Program-made: the position numbers and the translations under genes
NCBI RefSeq assembly: GCF_000521785.1
Contig: NZ_JALZ01000026.1
Coordinates: 1 to 36,673, forward strand
DNA: 36,673 bases
DNA from: Roseivivax halodurans JCM 10272
GTDB taxonomy: Bacteria > Pseudomonadota > Alphaproteobacteria > Rhodobacterales > Rhodobacteraceae
Direction: 5' to 3'
The notes under the pieces: model-generated
The model's database searches: none
Told to the model about the DNA's origin: nothing
What the model saw: the letters and a program-made list of their open reading frames with translations, nothing else
Shown: positions 1 through 8,157 of the stretch, in pieces
Layout of the letters: each line of letters starts with the position of its first letter
How positions within the stretch are numbered: position 1 is the first letter of the stretch

Positions 1-51
1 TCTTCCACGAGGGGCGGTCGCTCTACTGGCGGTAGGGCGGCCGCGACGCGG

Positions 52-2232
52 TCACTCGGTCACGGAGATCGGGTGCCGCGCCAGAACGGTTCCGTCGCGC
101 CCGAGATGGTAGCGCAACTCGTAGTCGCCGGGCTGATCGGGCGCGACGAGCAGCGAGGGGCTGTCGTCGCTCGTATAGACCGACGCCAGAACCTCTCCGT
201 CTTCGGATCCGGCCGGCGCAAGGGCCACGTAGTCGCGGCGGTAATCCGGCCCCTCCCACGAGAACGCGATATTGCCCCCGACCGGCGCGCTTTCGGGGCC
301 AGTGATCGACGCGTCGACGGGTTCGAGAGTGATCGCGCGCCGCGCCAGCACCGTCTCGCCGACGCTCGCTGCGACATACCGGATTTCGTACTCGCCCGGG
401 GCCGAGGGCATGTCGAGGATCAGCGGATTGCCGTCCCGTGCATAGCGGAAACCGGCATAGCCGGGATCATCCACCTGCGCGATCGTCAGGAAATCCTTGG
501 GATAGGCGGGCCCTTCCCATGTCACCACGACCGGCGCGCCGGCGCGCGCGGTCTCCGGCGCTTGCAGCGAGGCGCTCACGTCCACCACCTCGAGCGGTTG
601 CGCCGCCAGCACCGTGTCGTCCTGGTTCAGGACATAGCGCAACTCGTATTCGCCCGGTTCGAGCGGCGCCGTCACGGTCAGCGGGCCGCCCTCGCGCGTG
701 TAGGTGTAGGTTTCGTAATCGCCGCTGCCCGGCTCCGCGATCGAGATGTAGTCGTTCTCGTAATCCGGCCCGTCCCAGTCGACCTCGAGCTCCGCCCCTG
801 CCTTCGCCCTGGCTTCGGCATAGAGCTTGGCCTCGACCGGAAGAACCTCGATATCGAGGGTCTCGAGCACGGTGGCATCCAGGGCCATAACGTAGCGCAC
901 CTGGTAGCTCCCCGGCTCGGGCGGCATCAGCAGGCGCAGCGGGCTTCCCTCGCGTGTATAGGTGTAGTTGACGTGCCCGTCATCTCCGGGTCGCGAGACG
1001 GAAATATAGTCGCCGTCGTATCCGGGGCCGAGCCAGACCAGCGGCACCGACGCTCCCATGTCCACTTCGGTGTCGATTTCGAGTTCGACCTCGACCTCCG
1101 TGGCGGTGATCGGTCTCGTGGCAAGTACCGCGTCGTCGCTCGAGCGAATGTAGCGCAACTCGTATGTGCCGGGTGTCGCCGGCATGCGCAGGGACAGAGG
1201 ACTGCCGTCCCGGACGTAGGTGTAGGTCTCGTATCCCGTCGCGTCCGGCCGCGCCACGGAGACATAATCGGTCTCCTTGCCCGGCCCGGCCCATTCGATC
1301 TCGACAGTCACACCGATGGGGGCGCTGCCTGGTCCGTCGAGGGTCGCTCCGGGTGCGGGATCGGGCAGGCGGACGGTCACGATCTGCGCTTGATCGGAGA
1401 CGGTGAACGTCGTCGCTGTGCCCTCTTCGCTGCCGGGGCGTGTCACGGTGACCTCATAATCCCCGGGCCCGAGCGGCATGGTCATGGTCGTGGCCGCGTC
1501 CGGCTCCGACACCGGTGTTCCCTCCCGCCGGATCTTCCAGAGGAGGGGCTCGGTGATCTCGGATCCGTCGCGGCCTTGAATGGCGCGGAACGTGATGTCG
1601 CTCAGCGCCATCTCCGCCCCCGAGGTGAGCGCAGAGAGGGCGTCCGCGAGGCCCGGCGCGTCGGCGGCCGCGTGGAAGGCGCCGCCGGTCGCCTCGGCCA
1701 TACATTGCATCTGCGCAGAGGCTTCCGCGTCCGCCACGTCGAGGGCGATCACATGTGCGGTGAAGTCCGCTCCCGTCTCTTCCAGCGCCAGCGCGGCGGC
1801 GCATGGATCGGGAGCGCAGGTCTCGATTCCGTCCGAGACGAGGATCACCGTCGCCGGCTCCTCCGTGTAGCGCATCTCCTCGGCGGCGATCCGGAGCGCA
1901 TCGCTCATCGGTGTCGATCCCGTGGGCCGGAGGGCGGCCAGCGCCTCGCGGATATCGGTTCCGGTGTCTTCGCCGGGCGCAACCAGCACCTCGATATCGG
2001 CGCAGTCCCCCCGTTCCCGGTGCCCATACGCGGCGAGGCCGGGCAGGCGATCCTCGGGCCAGGCGTCGAGCCATTCGCCCAGGACACCCTGCGCAATGGT
2101 GATCTTGGCCGTTCCCTCGATCTGCCCCCACATCGATCCCGACGCATCGAGGACGAGGACCGTCTGCTCCTGGGCGGAGCCGGCGGTGGCAGCAAGGCCA
2201 ACAGCGAAGGCGGCGAAGAGGGGGCGATGCAT
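52..2232 (-). CDS. Exported von Willebrand factor A protein with five Ig-like repeats
   Basis: The 726-residue product begins with a signal peptide (about residues 1-20, ending AGSA). A VWA domain follows at about 23-200 with an intact metal-site motif DASGSMWG (29-36) and the segment VSDGIETC near 132-139. Residues 295-726 are five tandem repeats of about 86 residues. Each carries a GPxYxxDYISI-like strand, a YTYTREGSPL-like strand and a final PGxYELRYV strand, which looks like a beta-sandwich fold. The ATG is preceded by GGAG with 7-nt spacing. The gene is divergent from the exbB-tonB operon. A periplasmic or surface protein that binds a ligand through a divalent metal is inferred. No enzymatic domain is seen and the partner is unknown. 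The VWA call is firm and the biological role is not. Confidence 0.85.
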   Translation of the reverse strand: MHRPLFAAFAVGLAATAGSAQEQTVLVLDASGSMWGQIEGTAKITIAQGVLGEWLDAWPEDRLPGLAAYGHRERGDCADIEVLVAPGEDTGTDIREALAALRPTGSTPMSDALRIAAEEMRYTEEPATVILVSDGIETCAPDPCAAALALEETGADFTAHVIALDVADAEASAQMQCMAEATGGAFHAAADAPGLADALSALTSGAEMALSDITFRAIQGRDGSEITEPLLWKIRREGTPVSEPDAATTMTMPLGPGDYEVTVTRPGSEEGTATTFTVSDQAQIVTVRLPDPAPGATLDGPGSAPIGVTVEIEWAGPGKETDYVSVARPDATGYETYTYVRDGSPLSLRMPATPGTYELRYIRSSDDAVLATRPITATEVEVELEIDTEVDMGASVPLVWLGPGYDGDYISVSRPGDDGHVNYTYTREGSPLRLLMPPEPGSYQVRYVMALDATVLETLDIEVLPVEAKLYAEARAKAGAELEVDWDGPDYENDYISIAEPGSGDYETYTYTREGGPLTVTAPLEPGEYELRYVLNQDDTVLAAQPLEVVDVSASLQAPETARAGAPVVVTWEGPAYPKDFLTIAQVDDPGYAGFRYARDGNPLILDMPSAPGEYEIRYVAASVGETVLARRAITLEPVDASITGPESAPVGGNIAFSWEGPDYRRDYVALAPAGSEDGEVLASVYTSDDSPSLLVAPDQPGDYELRYHLGRDGTVLARHPISVTE
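55..1350 (-). repeat. Five tandem coding repeats (about 258 bp each) within the VWA gene
   Basis: Reading leftward, the repeat units lie at about 1350-1093, 1092-835, 834-574, 573-313 and 312-55, which are residues 295-380, 381-466, 467-553, 554-640 and 641-726. Shared landmarks in each are W-x-GP near the start, DY/DF followed by a short hydrophobic strand, a central DG/EG-x-PL turn, P-x-x-PG-x-Y and RY. The units have diverged at DNA level, and the last one is the most divergent, with SDDSPSL in place of REGSPL. This is an old amplification and not a recent unstable repeat. Confidence 0.8.
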
Positions 2233-2260
2233 CGGAGGGCTCCATCGACGGGTCCATGCG

Positions 2261-2288
2261 AGATTACATTGCCGGAGCCCCGTGCCAA
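2261..2288 (-). promoter_or_regulatory. Candidate sigma-70-type promoter for the VWA gene
   Basis: On the minus strand TTGGCA (2288-2283) is followed after 16 nt by TAATCT (2266-2261), about 28 nt upstream of the ATG at 2232. The hexamers and spacing fit a housekeeping promoter. No transcription data support it. Confidence 0.35.
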
Positions 2289-2353
2289 CCCGTTGCGGTA
2301 TATGGGGGAGCTTGAGCCGTTCTTCGGTCGGACGGATGGTCTGCCCCCGGCAG

Positions 2354-2401
2354 TTGACAATTCTGACGCAAACAGTCAGTTAAATCGCACCCAGCTATCC
2401 G
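2354..2401 (+). promoter_or_regulatory. exbB-operon leader with iron-box-like operator
   Basis: A perfect -35 hexamer TTGACA lies at 2354-2359 and an AT-rich TTAAAT at 2380-2385, although that spacing (20 nt) is long. Just downstream of the -35, CTGAC-N7-GTCAG forms an inverted repeat that contains TGA-N9-TCA at 2364-2378. This is the published form of the RirA iron-responsive operator of alphaproteobacteria. Rhodobacterales often use an IscR-type regulator for a similar role. The word CCCAGCTATCCG (2390-2401) recurs in the receptor leader at 6020-6031. Iron-repressed control of the exb-ton operon is inferred. Confidence 0.5.
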
Positions 2402-2498
2402 GAAACGGTCGCACGGTACCAAAATCTGTCACACGAACCCGCGGATCCACCTGCTGTCCGCATGGCAGGCGGGCGCGGTCGATCCGAGGTCATGTGCT

Positions 2499-3197
2499 GT
2501 GTCCGACATTCTCGCCGCCCTTCCTACGTTTTTCTCTGACGCGCCCGCCCGGCTCGAGTTGCTCCTGCAGGGTGGCCCGGTCATCCTGTTGATCGCCGCG
2601 CTGTCGGTCCTGACGGTCGCTCTCATCCTGTGGAAGATCTGGCGGCTCGCGCTCATCGGGGCCTGGACCGGCGGTCGCCGCGCCGAGCGGGCGGTGCGTC
2701 TTTGGGAGAGCGGAGATGCCGCAGCGGCCGAACGTCTTCTGGTCGGCCGCCGCACCTGTCGTGCCGAAGTCGTTCTCACCGCGATGCGGAGCCTGAGGGA
2801 CCCGGCGCTCAGCGCCGAGGCGGCGGAGGCCGAGACGGTGCGGGTCGCCAAGGGCGTTCTCGCGCGCCTCCGCAGCGGCCTGCGGCCTCTCGAACTCATC
2901 GCCACGGTCGCGCCGCTGCTGGGTCTGCTCGGCACCGTCCTGGGGATGATCGCCGCCTTCCAGGCCTTGCAGGAGGCCGGTAGCCGCGCAGATCCGGCGA
3001 CGCTCGCGGGGGGCATCTGGGAAGCATTGCTGACGACCGCTGCCGGCATGGCGGTCGCGATCCCCGCCTCCGCCGCGCTGACATGGTTCGAAGCCGTGGC
3101 CGATCGCCTGCGCCACGAGATGGAGGATCTTGCGACCCGGCTGCGCATCCGCGCTCCGGAGGCCGCGTCGGCACCGCTGCGTCACGCGGCGGAGTGA
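2499..3197 (+). CDS. exbB: ExbB/TolQ/MotA-family proton-channel subunit
   Basis: The product is 232 residues. With ExbD it forms the inner-membrane channel that uses proton flow to energise TonB. A first membrane helix is at about 22-45, and the family core at about 128-190 contains LELIATVAPLLGLLGTVLGMI and LLTTAAGMAVAIPAS, the two conserved helices of MotA/TolQ/ExbB proteins. The start is GTG at 2499, preceded by GAGG at 2486-2489. The nearby ATG at 2492 is in another frame. It is followed after 7 nt by exbD and clearly heads an exbB-exbD-exbD-tonB operon. TolQ is the alternative, but the adjacent TonB and siderophore genes favour ExbB. Confidence 0.9.
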   Translation: MSDILAALPTFFSDAPARLELLLQGGPVILLIAALSVLTVALILWKIWRLALIGAWTGGRRAERAVRLWESGDAAAAERLLVGRRTCRAEVVLTAMRSLRDPALSAEAAEAETVRVAKGVLARLRSGLRPLELIATVAPLLGLLGTVLGMIAAFQALQEAGSRADPATLAGGIWEALLTTAAGMAVAIPASAALTWFEAVADRLRHEMEDLATRLRIRAPEAASAPLRHAAE

Positions 3198-3204
3198 TCC
3201 TCCG

Positions 3205-3591
3205 ATGAATCTCGGAGACCCGCCGCCCCGCCGCCGCCCGTCGCTCACTCCGATGATCGACGTGGTCTTTCTGCTCCTCGTCTTCTTCATGCTCTCCTCG
3301 CGGTTCGGCGTGGATCTGCAAGTGCCGCTGAACGTCGCCGGCAGTGCGTCGGGAGCCTATTCGGGTCCGCCGCGCCTCGTCGACATCTCTCCGGGGAGCG
3401 TTCGGCTCAACGGCACGGAAATGCCGATCGCGGAGCTCCCGGCCGCACTCGAGGACCTTGTCGAAAGCCGCGAGGACACGATTGTCCTTCGCGCCCGCGA
3501 CGGCTCGGAGCTGCAGCGCGTGGTGTCGGTGATGGAAACCCTGGGACAATCCGGCTTCGGCAAGCTCGTTCTGGTGGAGAATGGGTCATGA
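3205..3591 (+). CDS. exbD: ExbD-family subunit 1, with canonical membrane aspartate
   Basis: This 128-residue protein has a short cytoplasmic N-terminus, one membrane helix at about 16-36 and a periplasmic ExbD/TolR domain. The helix reads PMIDVVFLLLVFFML and carries Asp19, which matches the proton-relay Asp25 of E. coli ExbD. The C-terminal pattern of hydrophobic strands ending GFGKLVLV is typical. The ATG at 3205 was chosen because it gives the family N-terminus and sits just after the exbB stop; the frame is open further upstream. It overlaps the next exbD by ATGA (3588-3591). Two exbD genes in a row suggest a heteromeric ExbD pair. Confidence 0.9.
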   Translation: MNLGDPPPRRRPSLTPMIDVVFLLLVFFMLSSRFGVDLQVPLNVAGSASGAYSGPPRLVDISPGSVRLNGTEMPIAELPAALEDLVESREDTIVLRARDGSELQRVVSVMETLGQSGFGKLVLVENGS

Positions 3592-3998
3592 GGATCGACG
3601 ATGCGCCCCGCCGCCGGCCGCAGGAGAACCTCGTGCCCATGATCAACGTGGTGTTCCTGCTTCTCATCTTCTTCCTGATGACGGCGCAGATCGCCCCGCC
3701 GCAGCCCTTCGAGGTCGAACCTCCCGACGTGGCCGAAGCCGAAGACGCCGACGGGACCTTGACGGTCTACCTCTCGGCGGACGGGCAGATCGGCTTCCGC
3801 GACGTGATGGGAGACGCCGCGCTTGCATCGCTCGAAGATGCAAAGACCGAAGAATGTGGCGGTCCCTGCGGCGAGGGGGGACCCGTCCTCATGCTGCGCG
3901 CCGACCGCGCCGCGCCGGCCGAGGATCTTGCCGCGTTGATGCCTCGGCTCGGGCAAGCCGGCTTCTCGCGGGTGGAACTGGTGACGGCACGGCAATGA
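3588..3998 (+). CDS. exbD: ExbD-family subunit 2, Asp replaced by Asn
   Basis: This 136-residue paralogue of the preceding gene has the same layout: basic N-terminus, helix PMINVVFLLLIFFLM at about 17-32 and a periplasmic domain. The proton-relay aspartate is asparagine here (Asn20, codon AAC), whereas subunit 1 has Asp (GAC). The periplasmic part also has an insertion with two cysteines, C90 and C94 (CGGPC), absent from subunit 1. ATGA overlaps on both sides (exbD1 stop, tonB start) indicate tight translational coupling and probably fixed stoichiometry. It is likely part of the same ExbB-ExbD channel, as a partner without its own protonatable residue. Confidence 0.88.
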   Translation: MRIDDAPRRRPQENLVPMINVVFLLLIFFLMTAQIAPPQPFEVEPPDVAEAEDADGTLTVYLSADGQIGFRDVMGDAALASLEDAKTEECGGPCGEGGPVLMLRADRAAPAEDLAALMPRLGQAGFSRVELVTARQ

Positions 3999-4933
3999 GA
4001 CGTGCAGCGGAAGCCATAGCCTTCGTCGCGCTCGCCCTCGGGGCACATGCGGCGGTGCTCGCTCTTGCCGCCGAGGGCGAGAGCGGCATCACGGCCGCGG
4101 GGCAGGGCGGCGAGGCGCAGATGTCGCTGGAGGCGTCGAATGCGCAAGTCGCCGAGATGGTCGAGCGCTGGGAGACGCCGCCAGAGACGGTCGAGGCGCC
4201 TCAGATGGCGGCGATGACCCCGCCCGAGGCGCCTGCCGCTCCGGAGCCGTCGACGCCGTCTGCCCAGACGGCCCCTTCCGTCCCCTCGACACCTCAGGCG
4301 CCGCAGGGACTAGCTCTTCCGGAAACCGAGGCTGCGCCCGAGATCGACCGCGAGACAAACGCGCCGCCTCCGCCGCCGGAACCGGAGCCGAACGTTGACC
4401 CCGACAGCGCGGCACCACTTCGCAGCGGCGAACGGCCACAGGTGAGGCCCGAGAATTTGCGCCCCCCGGAGCCTGAGCCGCAGCCCGAGCCTCAGCCGCA
4501 ACGGCGCGCGGAGCCGGAGCCCGAGCGGGCGCCGCAGCAAGCGCCGTCCGAGACGACCAGCCAGCGCCAGCGCGCCTCCGGCTCGGGCGGCAGCAGCAAC
4601 GCCGGGGCGTCCGAGCGGAGTCAGACCTCGACGATCAGCGCGGGACAGCGGCAGAACCTTGCCCGGCAATACGGTGCCCAGATCCGCGCGACGCTGGAAA
4701 GGCGCAAGCGCTACCCCAACGCCGCCCGCGGCGCCTCGGGAACGGTGACCGTGCGCATCGTCGTCGGCCGGTCCGGGCAGCTCCTCGGCGCATCCATCGT
4801 GTCGTCTTCGGGCAATGCCGCGCTCGATCAGGCGGCGGTGCGGGCGGTGCGTGGCGCCAGATTCCCGGCGGCGCCGTCGCAGCTTCGCGACAGCCAGTAT
4901 TCCTACACGCTTCCGATGAATTTCTCCAGTTGA
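3995..4933 (+). CDS. tonB: TonB energy transducer
   Basis: The 312-residue protein has one N-terminal membrane anchor (about 7-26). A long proline/glutamate-rich spacer (about 60-190, with many PEP and PQPEP units) spans the periplasm. A TonB C-terminal domain at about 225-312 contains RKRYPNAARG, GTVTVRIVV and the SSGNAALDQAAVRAVR helix. The ATG at 3995 overlaps the exbD2 stop and gives the cytoplasmic-anchor start; an open frame continues upstream but is shadow sequence. It should carry proton-motive energy from ExbB-ExbD to the receptor encoded at 6070. A low-complexity spacer is normal for TonB. Confidence 0.92.
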   Translation: MRRAAEAIAFVALALGAHAAVLALAAEGESGITAAGQGGEAQMSLEASNAQVAEMVERWETPPETVEAPQMAAMTPPEAPAAPEPSTPSAQTAPSVPSTPQAPQGLALPETEAAPEIDRETNAPPPPPEPEPNVDPDSAAPLRSGERPQVRPENLRPPEPEPQPEPQPQRRAEPEPERAPQQAPSETTSQRQRASGSGGSSNAGASERSQTSTISAGQRQNLARQYGAQIRATLERRKRYPNAARGASGTVTVRIVVGRSGQLLGASIVSSSGNAALDQAAVRAVRGARFPAAPSQLRDSQYSYTLPMNFSS

Positions 4934-4947
4934 AGGGGGTCGTTCCC

Positions 4948-5985
4948 ATGTCGAGGCATACCAGCGCAGCGCTTTTCCGCGACGCCGACCCGATCGGCCT
5001 TCTCGACGCCGTCGCCGCGGATCTCGAAGCGCAGGACGTGATCTTCGCGCGGGACGGGGACGCGATCGATTGCGACACCGGGGTCGGGCGGCTTCATCTG
5101 CAATCCGAAGGCGGAGCGCTGCGGATAGAGGTGCACGCCGACAACGCATCCAATCTGCACATGCTCTGCGAAGGGGTCTCCGCGCGGCTCGACAGGTTGC
5201 GTCACGACAGCGTGGCGCTTGACTGGCAGGGCGGGGATCTTCGGACCGGTGGGCTGCCGCCGAACGTGCGGACCGGGCAGGTGATCGCGCGGTCGCGTAT
5301 CGGCACGAAGTTCGTCCGGCTGAGAGTGTCGGCGGACGATCTGTCGGATTTCGCGCTGTCGGGCCTGCACATCCGGCTCCTGATCCCCATCGGCGGAAGG
5401 GCGCCGGTCTGGCCTTATCTCACCGCCAAGGGACGGACGGTCTGGCCCGGCGAAGGGGACGGCATGCACATGCCCGCCTACACGATCCGGGCCATCGATC
5501 CCGAGGAGGGCTGGCTCGACGTGGACGTCTTCCTTCATGGCAACGGATCGACCTGCCGCTGGGCCGAAGAGGTCGGGATCGGCGCCGAGGTGGGGATCAG
5601 CGGCCCGGGCGGAGGCTGGATGCCACCCGGACGGTCCTGGCTCCTCGCCGGAGACGAGACCGCCTTGCCCGCCATCGCGCGGATACTCGAGGCGGCGTCG
5701 GACGATGTGTCCGCGGAGGTGCTGGTCATGGTCGACGGCCCGCAGGACGTGCTGCCTCTGGCTGCGCCGGCGGGGGCCCGGATCACGTGGCTCTATCGCG
5801 ACCGCGGCGACGATCTCGTGGCTGAGGTGAAGGCTGCGCCACTGCCTGCGGGCCCCGGTCGGCACATCTGGTTCGCCGCCGAAAAATCCCTCGCTGCCAA
5901 TGTACGCAGTTGGTTGCGCGGCAGCGCGGGCGTCGACCGGAAGGATTGCTACATTGCCGCCTATTGGGTGGACGGCAAATCTTGA
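4948..5985 (+). CDS. Siderophore-interacting FAD protein with N-terminal DUF2218
   Basis: The product is 345 residues. The first 90 or so resemble DUF2218, a small domain often joined to siderophore-interacting proteins. About 105-345 is a ViuB/YqjH-type ferredoxin-reductase-like module. Visible landmarks are MPAYTIR near the flavin site, the VFLHGNG...CRWAEEV helix start, GPGGGW and the GDETALPAIARILE strand-helix of the nucleotide-binding half. The likely job is reduction of ferric siderophore in the cytoplasm to free the iron. ATG 4948 was preferred to an in-frame TTG at 4930 because AAGGGGG precedes it at good distance. It closes the exbB operon, whose stop codon overlaps the next promoter region. 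Confidence 0.85.
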   Translation: MSRHTSAALFRDADPIGLLDAVAADLEAQDVIFARDGDAIDCDTGVGRLHLQSEGGALRIEVHADNASNLHMLCEGVSARLDRLRHDSVALDWQGGDLRTGGLPPNVRTGQVIARSRIGTKFVRLRVSADDLSDFALSGLHIRLLIPIGGRAPVWPYLTAKGRTVWPGEGDGMHMPAYTIRAIDPEEGWLDVDVFLHGNGSTCRWAEEVGIGAEVGISGPGGGWMPPGRSWLLAGDETALPAIARILEAASDDVSAEVLVMVDGPQDVLPLAAPAGARITWLYRDRGDDLVAEVKAAPLPAGPGRHIWFAAEKSLAANVRSWLRGSAGVDRKDCYIAAYWVDGKS

Positions 5986-6031
5986 CTCTTTAAATCGGAT
6001 TATCCTATCCGGAACTCGTCCCAGCTATCCG
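5982..6031 (+). promoter_or_regulatory. Leader and candidate iron-regulated promoter of the receptor gene
   Basis: TTGACT (5982-5987) and TATCCG (6006-6011) are separated by 18 nt. TGA-N9-TCG at 5983-5997 differs by one base from the TGA-N9-TCA box in the exbB leader. TTAAATCG and CCCAGCTATCCG (6020-6031) are shared with that leader, and CTATCCG occurs twice here. Shared words in two iron-uptake leaders argue for one regulator or one leader function. The exact protein is not shown by sequence. Confidence 0.45.
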
Positions 6032-6069
6032 CCAGGCAATATCAGAATAAAACACGTAGGAGACGGGAC

Positions 6070-8157
6070 ATGCCAAGCATGCGCTCGAGCCTGTCGGTCT
6101 GTGCGCTCATTGTGGCGGCTCCGGCGCTGGCTCAGGACATCGCGCTCGATGCCATCACGGTCGAGGATCAGAGCGGCGGCGGACTTTATGGCGAAACCCA
6201 ATCGCTCGACACCGGCGGCATCACGCGCTTCGAGGCGCCGATCGCCGAAACCCCGCGCTCGGTCAACGTGGTCACGGCCCAGCAGATGCTCGAGCGGGGC
6301 GCGACGGATATCGAGGATGCGCTCAGCTACTCGACCGGGGTCAATGCGGGCCAATGGGGGCACGATGCGCGCTCGGACTGGTACAATATCCGCGGCTTCA
6401 ATCCGACCACGTTCCACGACGGACTGCTGTCGCGCTACGGCTATTACAATGACGTGAAGCCCGAGCCCTTCCTGCTGGAAAGCGTCGAGGTTCTGCGCGG
6501 TCCCGCATCGGGACAATACGGCAACGGCGAGGTGGGCGGTGTCGTCAACACCACGTCCAAGACCGCGGCGACGGAGAGCCCCGACATCGCGCAGCTGTCC
6601 TTCGGCAGCAATGCGCGGCGGCAGGTCGGCGCCGATTTTGGCGGCAATTTTACCGAGGACGACACGCTCAGCTGGCGCCTCGCGGGGCTCTATCGCGAGA
6701 GCGAGACCGACGTCGAATATTCTCAGGACGACGCCATCGCCATCGCGCCGTCGCTGACATGGCGGCCGGGCCCCGACACGGAGCTCACGCTGCTCGCCCG
6801 CTACCAGAAGAACGATGCGACGCCGGACATCCAGTTCGCCTCGATCTACGGGACGCTCTACGATGCGCCGAACGGCCGCAAGCTCGACAGCGACGTCTTT
6901 ATCGGCGAGCCGGACAACAACCGTTTCGATGCCGAGCATCGCTCGCTCACCGCGCTCTTCTCTCACCGGTTCAACGACGTGTGGTCGATGGACGTGAACG
7001 CCCGCTGGACCGATGCTGAGGCGGATTACCGGCACACCTGGTGGGGATCGGCGGACAGCCCGACGCGCTACAATGCCGACGGCACAATCAACCGGCTCGT
7101 CTACAAAGCCGACAACAGCTTCGAGAGCTACAACCTCGATGTCACGGGCAAGGCAGAATACGATCTGGCCGGCTGGGACATGACGACCCTCGTCGGCGCG
7201 ACCTACACCCAGGCGACCTATGACAGCGACACCGTCTACGGCCAGCAGAACGGTCCGATCGACCCCTTCGATCCCGATTATACCGGCGTGACCTTCCCCG
7301 ACCCGATCGCCGACACGCCGGCCAACACGATCGAGGAAGCCGGCGCGTACGTGCAGACGCGGGCGACCTGGAACGACCGGCTGCATCTCGACGTCGGGGC
7401 GCGGTATTCCTGGATCGAGACGGGCGAGACCTCGGGGACCTTCACGGACGCCACGGTCGACACGACCGACGATGCGGTGACGGCGAACGTGGCGCTGCTC
7501 TACCGCTTCGACAACGGGATCGCTCCCTATGCGAGCTACGCCGAAAGCTTCCGGCAGGAGAGCCTCGGGACCGATGCGTCAGGCGAGCCGTTCGATCCGA
7601 CCCGCGGCGAGCAATACGAGATCGGCGTGAAGTACCAGCCCGAGGGGACCGATACGCTGCTGTCGGCGGCCGTCTTCGACCTGACCAAATCCAACCTGAC
7701 CAAGCAGGATCCCGACAACCCGGGCTTCCAGACTCAGACGGGCGAGGCGACCTCGCGCGGGATCGAGCTCGAGGCCAAGCGCCGCTTCGGAAACGTCTTC
7801 GTCGATGCGGGCTACACCTGGCTCGAGACCGAGAATGTGAGCGGCGACCGCATCGCGCAGGTCCCGTCCGATTTCGGCTCGATCTGGGCCGATTGGCGGC
7901 CGCAGGGCAATCTCAACGGGTGGAGCTTCGGGGCCGGCGTGCGACACACTGGCGAAAAGTGGGACGGCAGCGACAGCCAGCGCACGCCGCCGGTCACTCT
8001 CTATGATGCGGCTGTCGGCTGGTCGAACGATCGCTTCGACGTGCGTCTCAATGCCCGGAACCTTGCGGACGAGGATTACGTGTCCTTCTGCGACACGGCC
8101 ACCTGCTATTTCGGCGCGGGCCGGTCCGTCGCGCTCACCGGAACGATGAAGTTCTGA
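6070..8157 (+). CDS. TonB-dependent siderophore receptor
   Basis: The 695-residue outer-membrane receptor has a signal peptide (about 1-21, ALAQ end) and a TonB-box-like segment DAITVED near 26-32. The plug domain includes APIAETPRSVNVVTAQQM and ends in the LRGPASGQYGNGEVGGVVN motif. A beta-barrel ends in the usual terminal phenylalanine (TGTMKF). Length and plug are typical of FhuA/FoxA-type ferric hydroxamate receptors, but the exact siderophore cannot be read from sequence. GGAG precedes the ATG by about 8 nt. The stop shares one base with the ATG of the ATPase gene, so receptor and ABC importer are co-transcribed. Confidence 0.92.
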   Translation: MPSMRSSLSVCALIVAAPALAQDIALDAITVEDQSGGGLYGETQSLDTGGITRFEAPIAETPRSVNVVTAQQMLERGATDIEDALSYSTGVNAGQWGHDARSDWYNIRGFNPTTFHDGLLSRYGYYNDVKPEPFLLESVEVLRGPASGQYGNGEVGGVVNTTSKTAATESPDIAQLSFGSNARRQVGADFGGNFTEDDTLSWRLAGLYRESETDVEYSQDDAIAIAPSLTWRPGPDTELTLLARYQKNDATPDIQFASIYGTLYDAPNGRKLDSDVFIGEPDNNRFDAEHRSLTALFSHRFNDVWSMDVNARWTDAEADYRHTWWGSADSPTRYNADGTINRLVYKADNSFESYNLDVTGKAEYDLAGWDMTTLVGATYTQATYDSDTVYGQQNGPIDPFDPDYTGVTFPDPIADTPANTIEEAGAYVQTRATWNDRLHLDVGARYSWIETGETSGTFTDATVDTTDDAVTANVALLYRFDNGIAPYASYAESFRQESLGTDASGEPFDPTRGEQYEIGVKYQPEGTDTLLSAAVFDLTKSNLTKQDPDNPGFQTQTGEATSRGIELEAKRRFGNVFVDAGYTWLETENVSGDRIAQVPSDFGSIWADWRPQGNLNGWSFGAGVRHTGEKWDGSDSQRTPPVTLYDAAVGWSNDRFDVRLNARNLADEDYVSFCDTATCYFGAGRSVALTGTMKF

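Noticed and set aside
73-2592. Rightward open frame of 839 codons opposite the VWA gene
   Set aside because: It is antisense to a gene with a signal peptide, VWA motif and regular repeats. The translation is Arg/His/Asp-rich with no domain, typical of a GC-rich shadow frame.
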